Part shown: piece by piece, positions 22,511 through 29,813 of the stretch
Layout: each line of letters opens with the position of its first letter
Position numbering within the stretch: position 1 is the stretch's first letter
Assembly: GCA_947624205.1 (NCBI GenBank)
Contig: CANQJI010000022.1
Coordinates: 1 to 33,446 of the forward strand
Direction: 5' to 3'
Length of the DNA stretch: 33,446 bases
Source: an uncultured Akkermansia sp.
GTDB taxonomy: Bacteria; Verrucomicrobiota; Verrucomicrobiia; Verrucomicrobiales; Akkermansiaceae
Notes under the pieces: generated by a model
Seen by the model: the letters and a program-made list of their open reading frames with translations, nothing else
What the model was told of the DNA's origin: nothing
Databases searched by the model: none
Made by a program: the position numbers and the translations under genes

Positions 22511-23527
22511 TTATTTTTTGCCCGCTTTTTCCACGTATTCACGCCAATCGAGCGCAATGGATCCGTGGCCGTCCTGCAGCACATTCCCTGAGGAATCCAC
22601 AATGGTCGCACGGGGTATACCATTGGCCTCCTTCAACCCGGGAATTTTCTCATACAGTTTCTTGGTTGGAATGAAAGAAGGGAACTTAGCTTTAAATTCC
22701 TTGAGGAAGGACATGGCGTTCCGCTTATCCTGGTCGTGACTCACCAACACAAGCTCCACCCCGGCCTCCTTCATCTCCTTGTATTGCTCGACAATTTCGG
22801 GCATCTCCTTGCGGCAGAATTTGCACCAACCGGCAGATTGAAGATAAATATAAACCTTCGCGTCCTTATTAACTCTACCGTTGAAGGTATGGGCCTTTGA
22901 AAGAGCCTTGGCAACAGGACTCAGGCCCTTCTTCTTGTCCTTGCTTTTAGAATCATCGGAAGCCTCCTTTTTTTTGCCCTGAGCTTCTTCAGCAGCTGCA
23001 GCTTCCTCTGCCGAGTTAATGAGCTCTCGCCATGATTCAACCATCGGAGTCGTGTGCTGCGCCTTCAGGACCTCACCATTGGCCTTCACCAATGTAGCGT
23101 AAGGGATCATGCCAGTATCACTGAAGCCGGGAAGATCCTTCCCGTCCTCAAACATTATGCCGGGAAAAGTAGCCCCAAATGAGGCGAGGAAAGATTCACC
23201 CTGATTCTGAAATTCATCGCAGTCCAGCACAATCACCTCCAGCCCGGCCTCCTTCATCTCGGAGTAACTTCCTACCACTTTCGACATTTCCCGGCGGCAA
23301 GGACCGCACCAACTAGCGCACTGCAAATAGAGATAATACTTTGCCTCCTCATTCGGCGTACCGTTAAAAAACTTTTTACCGGCCAACGCCCGCGCCACCG
23401 TACTCTTCTCCACAGCCTCCACCTTCTCAACCTTCCCCTTCGGGTGCTTTTTGGTTTCCTTAGCAGAAAGGTCCGCCACCATCAACACCATCACCCATAC
23501 GGTCAGAATTCGAATCAAAAGCTTCAT
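22511..23527 (-). CDS. Periplasmic protein with two thioredoxin-like domains
   Basis: 338 residues. A hydrophobic N-terminus (LLIRILTVWVMVLMVADLSA) serves as signal peptide or anchor. Two homologous thioredoxin folds follow, each opening with an A-K/R-A-L...FNG block: domain 1 with WCGPC (C74, C77) and cis-Pro loop GMIPYATLV, domain 2 with WCKFC (C235, C238) and NGIPRATIV. A Lys/Glu/Ala-rich charged linker (about 172-203) joins them. This is an internal duplication of a TlpA/nucleoredoxin-like unit; the protein would exchange disulfides in the envelope, and the different CxxC dipeptides suggest different redox potentials. The promoter sits so near the start that the mRNA is probably leaderless. 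A GTG immediately before the ATG is an alternative start. Confidence 0.88.
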   Translation of the reverse strand: MKLLIRILTVWVMVLMVADLSAKETKKHPKGKVEKVEAVEKSTVARALAGKKFFNGTPNEEAKYYLYLQCASWCGPCRREMSKVVGSYSEMKEAGLEVIVLDCDEFQNQGESFLASFGATFPGIMFEDGKDLPGFSDTGMIPYATLVKANGEVLKAQHTTPMVESWRELINSAEEAAAAEEAQGKKKEASDDSKSKDKKKGLSPVAKALSKAHTFNGRVNKDAKVYIYLQSAGWCKFCRKEMPEIVEQYKEMKEAGVELVLVSHDQDKRNAMSFLKEFKAKFPSFIPTKKLYEKIPGLKEANGIPRATIVDSSGNVLQDGHGSIALDWREYVEKAGKK

Positions 23528-23536
23528 CACTCTGCC

Positions 23537-23565
23537 ATCATACTGATTTCCCGGCTTATTGACAA
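23537..23565 (-). promoter_or_regulatory. Promoter of the double-thioredoxin gene
   Basis: TTGTCA (23560-23565), 17 bp spacer, TATGAT (23537-23542). Only 9 nt separate the -10 from the ATG, so transcription should begin at or next to the start codon. A module A hairpin starts 12 bp upstream of the -35. Confidence 0.8.
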
Positions 23566-23577
23566 GCCCAAACCCGG

Positions 23578-23970
23578 GGCAAACGCATTAGGAAATGCGT
23601 TTGCCTATGTACGAGGTACGATTTACGATGTACGATTTGGGGAGTTCCCGCGCGAAGCGCGCGAGTGTGGCGAAGCCAGATCGGAAGCTGGATCGTGAAA
23701 GCGTCGATCGGAAGTGGTTAGAAAGCGACGGAGGCGGTGGCGCCTGGCGGCGCCTATGTACGATGTACGATTTTCGATGTACGATTTTGGGAATTCGGCG
23801 GCTACGCCGCGAGTTTGGCGGCTGACGCCGCCTATGTACGATTTAGATTATAGCGCGCGTTGCGCGGGAATTTGGCAGAGCAAGTGCGGATGGACAAAGG
23901 CGCAGCCTTTGCCCGCAGGGTGAACCGCCGATGGGGCGGCAGTGAGTCAATTTGGGAGATTCCCGCGCGA
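23578..23970 (+). repeat. Module A repeats upstream of the double-thioredoxin gene
   Basis: Hairpin at 23578-23605, TATGTACGAGGTACGA, arm CGCGCGAAGCGCGCG, a GGCGCC/GGCGCC stem near 23738-23753, a GGCGGCTACGCCGC arm, a GGCGGC/GCCGCC stem near 23817-23832, GATTATAGCGCGCG (complement a TATAAT facing the gene, about 23850) and a GC-rich end shared with 16400-16480. No gene is seen. Confidence 0.8.
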
Positions 23971-23988
23971 AAACTCTGCGGGAAGGTG

Positions 23989-24216
23989 TTATTTATTGAG
24001 AGCGGAACAGTGTGGGCAGCGGGCGGCTCCTCGATCAAAGGGTCGCAAGAATCGATATCCGCAAATACGGCAAATTGAATGGGTACGCTTGCGCCTCAGG
24101 CGTCTCAACTTGGAAGCAATTTGCACAGGAATCATCACACACACGACGGCAGCCATTCCCCCGAAGATAATGAGGAGGAAAAGCTGCTGCAAGGTTATTT
24201 CAACCTGAAAAGTCAT
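23989..24216 (-). CDS. Small membrane protein with a C-terminal zinc ribbon
   Basis: 75 residues: one transmembrane segment (about 10-32), a basic stretch KLRRLRRKR, then a four-cysteine zinc ribbon, C49-x2-C52-x14-C67-x2-C70. The basic residues after the membrane segment suggest the ribbon faces the cytoplasm. Not recognised as a named family. Its start overlaps the stop of the upstream gene by 4 nt (ATGA), making it the last gene of the serS-exbB-exbD cluster. The arrangement suggests it belongs to that membrane complex, but its role is unknown. Confidence 0.75.
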   Translation of the reverse strand: MTFQVEITLQQLFLLIIFGGMAAVVCVMIPVQIASKLRRLRRKRTHSICRICGYRFLRPFDRGAARCPHCSALNK

Positions 24217-24674
24217 GGTTTATCTTGTCTGGGGGCACTCCGTGGCGCAACGGGGGCTATATCCTTCACGGGAAGTTTTTCCAGATCCGGCATGGGGACA
24301 TCGGCGTCTATGGAACTACCGTAGTATCCACTGGGGAGGATTTGTTCGGGCGGAGCCGTTATGAGAGGGAGCTTCCGCCGATCCATCAGGATAGTTTTGG
24401 GGATTTCAATCTCATCCTCAAACGGATCCGCCCTTTTGGGGAGATGCAAGGGGAGCACACCTTGTTGCCGCACAAGGAATTGGGTTAATTCATCGTTTTT
24501 GTAGATCATGACCCCCACTCCCTGAGGACGCAGGGGGACGGATACTCGCACGTCAAAGAGCATCACGATTCCCACGACAAATACCGCAGCCAAGAAGAAG
24601 AAAAGGAAAAAGTGACCCCGCATTGAACGCAAACGCGGGGTGTGATAAACCAATCTGGAAGAGTCATGCTTCAT
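24213..24674 (-). CDS. Single-pass membrane protein in the ExbB-ExbD cluster (TonB/TolA position), function unknown
   Basis: 153 residues. One transmembrane segment (about 21-42, HFFLFFFLAAVFVVGIVMLF) follows a short basic cytoplasmic tail; the rest should be periplasmic and is rich in Pro and charged residues. It sits where a TonB or TolA would be in an ExbB-ExbD operon, and its topology agrees, but it has neither the (EP/KP)n spacer nor the TonB C-terminal domain. It could be a short, unusual energy-transducing partner or an accessory subunit. Both ends overlap neighbouring genes by ATGA, so expression is coupled. Confidence 0.75.
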   Translation of the reverse strand: MKHDSSRLVYHTPRLRSMRGHFFLFFFLAAVFVVGIVMLFDVRVSVPLRPQGVGVMIYKNDELTQFLVRQQGVLPLHLPKRADPFEDEIEIPKTILMDRRKLPLITAPPEQILPSGYYGSSIDADVPMPDLEKLPVKDIAPVAPRSAPRQDKP

Positions 24675-25108
24675 TCATCTGTTGCGGGGCATCCGTAAAA
24701 AGCGCAGGTAAATCCCTGTTGCATGATCATATCTGCCAGCTTCTGCACCGTGCCGACACTAACTGCCTCATCACAAGCAATGATAACCGTGATAGAATCC
24801 GGCCTCACGGGAGCCTCCTTCCATTTTTCCAGGAGATGCTTCACCCCCAGTAACCCATCGGGGATTTCCTCGTCGCCCGAATAATAACGAGATGTCTCGC
24901 CCGGGGTGATCGTGATAATGTGCGACAAGGAACGGTCAAAGCGTTCGATCGAGAAATGGGAAGCGGCCGGGCGAATACTCACGCCGAAACGCGGCGAACG
25001 GTAGCTCGTCAGCAACACACAGAGGCAGAGCAGAACGAACAGATTGACCCCCGCAAGTATCACGATGGCAAATCCGGAATCGTTGAGATTGGAACGTACG
25101 CGGCGCAT
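24671..25108 (-). CDS. exbD: ExbD/TolR family biopolymer transport protein, divergent
   Basis: 145 residues: short cytoplasmic N-terminus, one transmembrane helix (about 12-35, FAIVILAGVNLFVLLCLCVLL) and a periplasmic domain ending in SITVIIACDEAVSVGTVQKLADMIMQQG, typical of ExbD/TolR. In ExbD/TolR/MotB the helix carries an essential Asp (LVDV in ExbD) that passes protons; here the aligned position is Asn22 (GVNL). Either coupling uses another residue or this is a non-conducting relative. It follows exbB by 21 nt and overlaps the next gene by ATGA. Confidence 0.85.
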   Translation of the reverse strand: MRRVRSNLNDSGFAIVILAGVNLFVLLCLCVLLTSYRSPRFGVSIRPAASHFSIERFDRSLSHIITITPGETSRYYSGDEEIPDGLLGVKHLLEKWKEAPVRPDSITVIIACDEAVSVGTVQKLADMIMQQGFTCAFYGCPATDE

Positions 25109-25129
25109 GATTCGAGCCGGATAAAATGA

Positions 25130-25801
25130 CTAGTCGGTCTTTTCCGATGTTTGTTTCGGCGACACCGAAGAATCCGAGGAGGAGCGGAGACGCGCGTCGC
25201 AGATGATATGCACGCATTCGAGTCCGGCGCGCTCAATGTTGTTGACAATCTTGCGCGCACGAGAGGCGAGGTACATGTAGAAGATGTAAACCGGGATAGA
25301 CAACGAAATTCCGATGGCCGAGAGGATGAGCGCATGACGCAGGGCAAAGGCAACTTGCGGCATAGACGCTGCACCATCAATAATTCCCGGCTGCTCGTAG
25401 AAATCCACCAGCCCGAGTATCGTGCCAAGCAGTCCCAACAAGGGCATCACCGTGGCACAAACAAGGAGCGTACGAATATTGCGATCCACCCGGAAGACCT
25501 CCAATTCTGCCGCCTCCAATGCAATCTCCCGCAGTTCGCTGCGAGCCAATCGGGGCCGCATCAGAACCGCCTCTACCACACGAGCCATCGGACCCGGCAA
25601 CTGGCGCGCCTCATGAAGCGCCTCATTGTACTGCCCACTGCGGAGCAAAGCCGAAAGACCTCGCAGGAAATCGCCGGAATTGATGCTCACCCGGTGGAAA
25701 TAAAAGAGGCGTTCGGCAATCACGGCAAAGGCCAGTACAACGAAGAAGATGATGAGCCACAGGATCGGATCCATGGCAGAGAGGCTTTCAGTTCCGGGCA
25801 T
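25130..25801 (-). CDS. exbB: ExbB/TolQ/MotA family proton channel protein
   Basis: 223 residues with three predicted membrane helices: about 12-32, 110-130 (MPLLGLLGTILGLVDFY, the family signature) and 150-178 (LRHALILSAIGISLSIPVYIF). It would form the pentameric scaffold around ExbD and use the proton motive force for outer-membrane transport or Tol-type functions. In E. coli ExbB the last helix begins with a conserved Glu (EAL) that reads His here (HAL), matching the unusual ExbD partner. A second in-frame ATG lies nine codons in (MDPILWLIIFF) and may be the real start. It begins 27 nt after serS. Confidence 0.88.
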   Translation of the reverse strand: MPGTESLSAMDPILWLIIFFVVLAFAVIAERLFYFHRVSINSGDFLRGLSALLRSGQYNEALHEARQLPGPMARVVEAVLMRPRLARSELREIALEAAELEVFRVDRNIRTLLVCATVMPLLGLLGTILGLVDFYEQPGIIDGAASMPQVAFALRHALILSAIGISLSIPVYIFYMYLASRARKIVNNIERAGLECVHIICDARLRSSSDSSVSPKQTSEKTD

Positions 25802-25828
25802 CGTTCAGAGGCGGGTAAAAGTGAGTTA

Positions 25829-27121
25829 CTATCGGGCAACGGAAGGGGCTGCGATAACCTCACGCCCGAAGTACGGCACAAGCGCCTCCGGGATACGCAC
25901 CGAGCCATCCGGCTGCTGATACTGCTCCAGCAGCGCCACGTACAGCCTGGGGAGCGCCGTGCCGGAGCCATTCAGCGTGTAGGGCACGCGCATGCGACCC
26001 TCGGCATCTTTGTAGCGCAACTTCATGCGGCGCGCCTGGTAATCCGTGAAGCAGGAGCAGCTGGATACCTCCAAATACTTGCCCTGCCCCGGCGCCCACA
26101 CCTCAATATCGTAGGTTTTGGCAGAGGAGAAGCCCACATCCCCCGTGCAGAGTTCGATGACGCGGTAATGCAGACCGAGTTTCTGAAGGATGCTCTCGGC
26201 GTGTCCCGTGAGCTGCTCGAGGATATCGAAGCCATCCTCCGGGCGGCAGATGGTCACGAGCTCAACCTTGTCAAACTGGTGCACACGAATCATGCCCTTG
26301 TTCTCGCGGCCGGCAGAACCCGCTTCACGGCGGTAACAGGGCGTGTATGCCGTCATCTTGATGGGCAGATCACTCTCGCGCAAGATTTGCTCGCGGTACA
26401 AGTTCGTTACCGGCACCTCCGCTGTGGGTACGTTGAACATGGTGTTGCCCTCCAGACCGTACATATCTTCCTCGAACTTGGGGAGCTGCCCGGTGCCGAT
26501 CATGCAGTCCCGCTTCACCATGAAGGGAACGCCGACCTCCTGGTAGCCGTTCTGCAAGGTCTGCACATCCAGCAGGAAATTGATCAGAGCACGCTCTAAT
26601 CGAGCGCCAAGACCGCGGTACACGATAAAGCCGGAGCCGGAAATGCGCGCTGCCGCTTCAAAGTCGAGGAGACCGAGAGCACTCGCGATCTGCACGTGGT
26701 CCTTCGGGGCCTGGATCTCCGGTTTTTCTCCCCACAAGCGCAGCACGGGGTTGGACGTTTCATCCGCCCCCACCGGCGCGCCTTCGTGCGGCATGTTTGG
26801 GATGGCGAGCAAGAGTTGTTCCTGCTCCTCCGCAGCGGCGGCGGCAGCCGTTTCCAAATCACGAAGGCGCTCGCCAAGCTCGGTCATGCGCGCTTTCAAC
26901 TGCTCAGCCTCCTCCTTTTTGCCTTCCTTGAGCAGCGCCCCGATGCGCTTGGATGAACTATTACGTTCCTGGGAAAGAGCTTGCTTCTCCGTCTCAATTT
27001 TGCGTCTTCTCTCGTCGCATTCCAGCACGCGATCCACCAGCATCCAATGCTCCCCGCCGCGCTGTTTTACGCGATCTTTTACCATTTGAGGATTCTCCCG
27101 AATGAGTCGTATATCCAACAT
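25829..27121 (-). CDS. serS: Seryl-tRNA synthetase
   Basis: 430 residues. Charges tRNA-Ser, including the one at 29615-29699. An N-terminal coiled-coil arm (about 30-105, charged, Ala/Glu-rich) contacts the long variable arm of tRNA-Ser. The class II core has the TAEVP segment, motif 2 in TPCYRREAGSAGRE, and motif 3 in NGSGTALPRLYVALLE. Length is normal. The start ATG at 27121 follows the -10 box by 9 nt, predicting a leaderless or nearly leaderless transcript. It is first in a cluster with the exbB-exbD module, which read-through would express. Confidence 0.97.
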   Translation of the reverse strand: MLDIRLIRENPQMVKDRVKQRGGEHWMLVDRVLECDERRRKIETEKQALSQERNSSSKRIGALLKEGKKEEAEQLKARMTELGERLRDLETAAAAAAEEQEQLLLAIPNMPHEGAPVGADETSNPVLRLWGEKPEIQAPKDHVQIASALGLLDFEAAARISGSGFIVYRGLGARLERALINFLLDVQTLQNGYQEVGVPFMVKRDCMIGTGQLPKFEEDMYGLEGNTMFNVPTAEVPVTNLYREQILRESDLPIKMTAYTPCYRREAGSAGRENKGMIRVHQFDKVELVTICRPEDGFDILEQLTGHAESILQKLGLHYRVIELCTGDVGFSSAKTYDIEVWAPGQGKYLEVSSCSCFTDYQARRMKLRYKDAEGRMRVPYTLNGSGTALPRLYVALLEQYQQPDGSVRIPEALVPYFGREVIAAPSVAR

Positions 27122-27130
27122 ATCCCTTTC

Positions 27131-27158
27131 ATTTTACTCCCATCCCTCCGTTTTTCAA
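27131..27158 (-). promoter_or_regulatory. Promoter of serS
   Basis: TTGAAA (27153-27158), 16 bp spacer, TAAAAT (27131-27136), 9 nt before the ATG. A module A hairpin starts 13 bp upstream of the -35. Confidence 0.75.
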
Positions 27159-27171
27159 GCCGAAAGCCCGG

Positions 27172-27520
27172 GGCAAACGCATTAGAAATGCGTTTGCCTA
27201 TGTACGAGGTACGATTTTCGATGTACGATTTGGGGGAGCTCCCGCGCGAAGCGCGCGATTGTGGCGAAGCAGATGCGATGGCGGAATCGTAGAGCGATGC
27301 GCGGACGGTGGCGCCTAAAGGCGCCTATGTACGAGGTACGATTTTCGATGTACGATTTGGGGAATTCCCGCGCGAAGCGCGCGATTGTGGCGAAGCAGAT
27401 GCGATGGCGGAATCGTAGAGCGATGCGCGGACGGTGGCGCCTAAAGGCGCCTATGTACGAGGTACGATTTTCGATGTACGATTTGGGGGAGCTCCCGCGC
27501 GAAGCGCGCGAATTCCTCTC
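27172..27520 (+). repeat. Three tandem module A units (126-127 bp period)
   Basis: After the hairpin at 27172-27198, units start at 27197, 27324 and 27450 and are almost identical: TATGTACGAGGTACGATTTT, a GGGGAATTCCC or GGGGGAGCTCCC palindrome, a CGCGCGAAGCGCGCG arm, about 50 bp of unique spacer, and the stem GGCGCC-TAAA-GGCGCC. The third unit is cut after its arm. 27521-27648, up to the uridylyltransferase stop, shows nothing recognisable. Confidence 0.9.
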
Positions 27521-27648
27521 GGGACTGCGGGTCATAATTTTGCCAGAGGAAAAAGCACTCGGGAAGCGCCGGATGGGCAGAGGGAGAAGAATCCGCCACA
27601 GGTTTGTGGGGAAAAATTGGTGGTGAGAGTTGGGTTGATCGGGAGAAA

Positions 27649-28983
27649 TCAGCCGACCTCGACATCGCCCTCCAGAGGTTCGTCGGGGGCGAAAGACCAC
27701 GGACCGCGTACCGTGAGGTGACGTACTTTTTTGAGCGAAGGGACGCCGAGAGGTTGCAAAGAATCCACCAGTTTGTAATCAGAAGAAAGCTGCACGATGG
27801 GCGCCACACCGCCGCACTCCGGAGCCAAACGCATGCTACCGGCGGCATCAATCTGCACTGCATCTGAGCGCAGCAACAGCAAATCGCCTGTCGTTTTTAC
27901 CGGGAAGAAACGCGAGCGGGGCACATTCACGGCTTGCGCCCCCGGGAAACACTGAATCGCCGCTCCCATCGCGATCTCCAACTGATACACCGCAGGAGAA
28001 TTCGGATCGCGCGGATCCGCAGTCTTCGCATTGCAAATGACCGGGAGGGGCACCATGCCGCTGTGCGCCGCCATGAAATCGCGCAGCACATCCAACCGGA
28101 TCCAAAGGTTGTTGGTATTGAAGTAGCGATGGCGGGTGATATCCTGGAAGAGTGGCACATCTTCCGGGGAGCACTGCGCCACCTCGCGCAACATGAGCTG
28201 CCCATCCTCCTTTCGCAATGCCAGATGCCCTCCTTTTTTGTCCGCCGCCGTGCGAGTCGTGGCCTCCATCACAAAGGGGGCACCGCTTTGCGCAAACCAA
28301 TTCAAGAAGCGGGTATCTACCCGGGCGCCGAGGTTGTCGCAGTTCGACACAAAAGCGTAAATCACTCCCCGCGCCAGCAGGCGATCCAACCAACCGGATC
28401 CCGCCAGCGCCGCGTAGAGATCCCCGTGCCCCGGAGGACACCACTCCAGCTCCGGATGGCTCGGCATACGCACCGGCTCCAACGTGTCACGCAGCAATTT
28501 GGGAACCATGTTCTGCATGAGCTGCACCTTGTCCGCCGCCCCGTAGCCCTGCTCTGCATAGCGCTGCAAATGCCGCATCGTATCCGCCGCCGTGGAGAAG
28601 GAATTCATCAGGAGCAGTTGAACATCGCAGGCTTTCTGCTGCCGAAGGGCTTCTACCTGCCGCACGATGAGATCGAGAAAAGTCACGCCCGGCTTGATCT
28701 CCAGAAGACTTTTTGCCTGCTGCAGCCCCATGCTCGTGCCGAGACCACCGTTGAGCTTGATCACCACAGTTTTGTTGAGCAGATCCGCCCCCGCCTCTGA
28801 TGTACTCGCTACAATTTCATCCCATTCCGGCAGGGAGGGAACGGGGGAAATCTCCTCCTCACTCACCATCATCTTGCACTGCTGTCGCAACTCCTCCACC
28901 CCATGCAGGAAAGCACATATCGCCGCATCCGACAGTCCCCGCGCCCGCATCTTTTCGCTGATCGTTGAGCTCGCCTCCTTCAT
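27649..28983 (-). CDS. UTP--glucose-1-phosphate uridylyltransferase, eukaryote-like (UDPGP) family
   Basis: 444 residues. Makes UDP-glucose from UTP and glucose 1-phosphate. It is of the eukaryotic UGP2-type family (not GalU), shown by KLNGGLGTSMG (nucleotide-binding loop), the PPGHGD segment, FVSNCDNLGA, FNTNNLWI and the late FFPVKTTGDLL. UDP-N-acetylhexosamine pyrophosphorylases share this fold, so the sugar specificity is likely but not proven. The promoter's -10 overlaps an upstream in-frame ATG (28992), so the ATG at 28983, 7 nt after the -10, is the probable leaderless start. Confidence 0.9.
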   Translation of the reverse strand: MKEASSTISEKMRARGLSDAAICAFLHGVEELRQQCKMMVSEEEISPVPSLPEWDEIVASTSEAGADLLNKTVVIKLNGGLGTSMGLQQAKSLLEIKPGVTFLDLIVRQVEALRQQKACDVQLLLMNSFSTAADTMRHLQRYAEQGYGAADKVQLMQNMVPKLLRDTLEPVRMPSHPELEWCPPGHGDLYAALAGSGWLDRLLARGVIYAFVSNCDNLGARVDTRFLNWFAQSGAPFVMEATTRTAADKKGGHLALRKEDGQLMLREVAQCSPEDVPLFQDITRHRYFNTNNLWIRLDVLRDFMAAHSGMVPLPVICNAKTADPRDPNSPAVYQLEIAMGAAIQCFPGAQAVNVPRSRFFPVKTTGDLLLLRSDAVQIDAAGSMRLAPECGGVAPIVQLSSDYKLVDSLQPLGVPSLKKVRHLTVRGPWSFAPDEPLEGDVEVG

Positions 28984-28990
28984 GGGGGAC

Positions 28991-29019
28991 ATTCTACCCC
29001 ACGCTTTCCCCGCACGCAA
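28991..29019 (-). promoter_or_regulatory. Promoter of the UDP-glucose pyrophosphorylase gene
   Basis: TTGCGT (29014-29019), 17 bp spacer, TAGAAT (28991-28996), 7 nt before the ATG at 28983. Confidence 0.8.
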
Positions 29020-29080
29020 GGTTCAAATTGATGAGCTCCTCGTTTCGGTAAAAATTCCTCCCACTCCCATGAAAAAAGAC

Positions 29081-29109
29081 TTGCGTCGCACCCGCACGTC
29101 ATGTATACT
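29081..29109 (+). promoter_or_regulatory. Promoter of tRNA-Leu
   Basis: TTGCGT (29081-29086), 17 bp spacer, TATACT (29104-29109), about 31 nt before the mature 5' end. Confidence 0.85.
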
Positions 29110-29140
29110 CCCCTCCACCTAGCGGAAACGCTCAATACCT

Positions 29141-29222
29141 GCTCGGTTGGCGGAATTGGTAGACGCGTTAGACTAAGGATCTAATGGAGAAATCCGTGGG
29201 GGTTCGAGTCCCCCATCGAGTA
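29141..29222 (+). tRNA. tRNA-Leu (anticodon AAG)
   Basis: 82 nt class II tRNA. Acceptor GCTCGGT pairs with ATCGAGT (two G-T pairs), then discriminator A. D-arm GCGGAATTGGTAGACGCG; anticodon stem TTAGA/TCTAA with loop CTAAGGA, giving anticodon AAG; long variable arm TGGAGAAATCCG; T-arm GGGGG-TTCGAGT-CCCCC. CCA is not encoded. A34 would need deamination to inosine to read CUC as well as CUU; most bacteria use GAG here. Confidence 0.95.
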
Positions 29223-29227
29223 ACGCA

Positions 29228-29255
29228 GGCCCGACTGCATAAACGCAGTCGGGCC
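29228..29255 (+). terminator. Terminator of tRNA-Leu
   Basis: GGCCCGACTGC / GCAGTCGGGCC hairpin 5 nt after the tRNA, followed by a weakly T-rich TCGCTATTAC. Confidence 0.7.
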
Positions 29256-29614
29256 TCGCTATTACAAGCATTCTGAGTTATTATCCAGTCGTACGCGGTC
29301 GCCAATAATTTACGAAAACATTACGACTCGCCTTTACGACTATGAAAAGCAGCCTCCCCACTGTCTCCCTCAACACAGACACCAAATCCCCCTACCCCTC
29401 CCATCCGTCCACTGCCCTATCCAAAAAGGAGACAATTTCTCCCGACAAACAATCACATTCTTGATTTCATTTTCCTTATTCATATTCGCTAAACATTTCT
29501 TGTGCTACTCACTTGTGCTACACTTGTGCCGCACACCTCGTTTACTAAACAACCACGCCCCTCAAAAATCAAGCAAAACAAGCCACTTACATTTACTAAA
29601 CACCCCTAACAAAA
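29256..29614. other. Intergenic region between the two tRNA genes
   Basis: AT-rich with no supported gene and none of the repeat modules. The only pattern is three near copies of CTTGTGCYAC within 29498-29532. Confidence 0.4.
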
Positions 29615-29699
29615 CGGATGGGGTGGGATTCGAACCCACGGAAGGTTGCCCTTCGGCGGTTTTCAAGACCGCTGCATTCAACCACTCTGCCACCCATCC
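29615..29699 (-). tRNA. tRNA-Ser (anticodon TGA)
   Basis: 85 nt class II tRNA. Acceptor GGATGGG/CCCATCC with discriminator G; D-arm GCAGAGTGGTTGAATGC; anticodon stem GCGGT/ACCGC with loop CTTGAAA, giving TGA; long variable arm CGAAGGGCAACCTTCC; T-arm GTGGG-TTCGAAT-CCCAC. CCA is not encoded. Confidence 0.96.
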
Positions 29700-29718
29700 T
29701 AAGGAGAGAGTCGGGGAT

Positions 29719-29747
29719 ATTCTAACTGATGTGCCCCTCCGGCGCAA
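29719..29747 (-). promoter_or_regulatory. Promoter of tRNA-Ser
   Basis: TTGCGC (29742-29747), 17 bp spacer, TAGAAT (29719-29724), about 19 nt before the mature 5' end. It resembles the tRNA-Leu promoter. Confidence 0.8.
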
Positions 29748-29813
29748 GGCTTTTCAACCTTGCCCTCTCAAAAAAACGCAAAGGAAGCAATATTCTACTG
29801 ACGAATAACAACC

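Noticed and set aside
23578..23970. Insertion sequence
   Set aside because: No transposase frame and no target-site duplication could be found; it is a non-coding palindromic repeat.
25151..26599. 482-codon plus-strand frame over exbB and serS
   Set aside because: Antisense to two well-identified genes; no recognisable domain.
27197..27520. CRISPR array
   Set aside because: Units are about 126 bp and the spacers between arms are identical, not unique; no cas genes are nearby.
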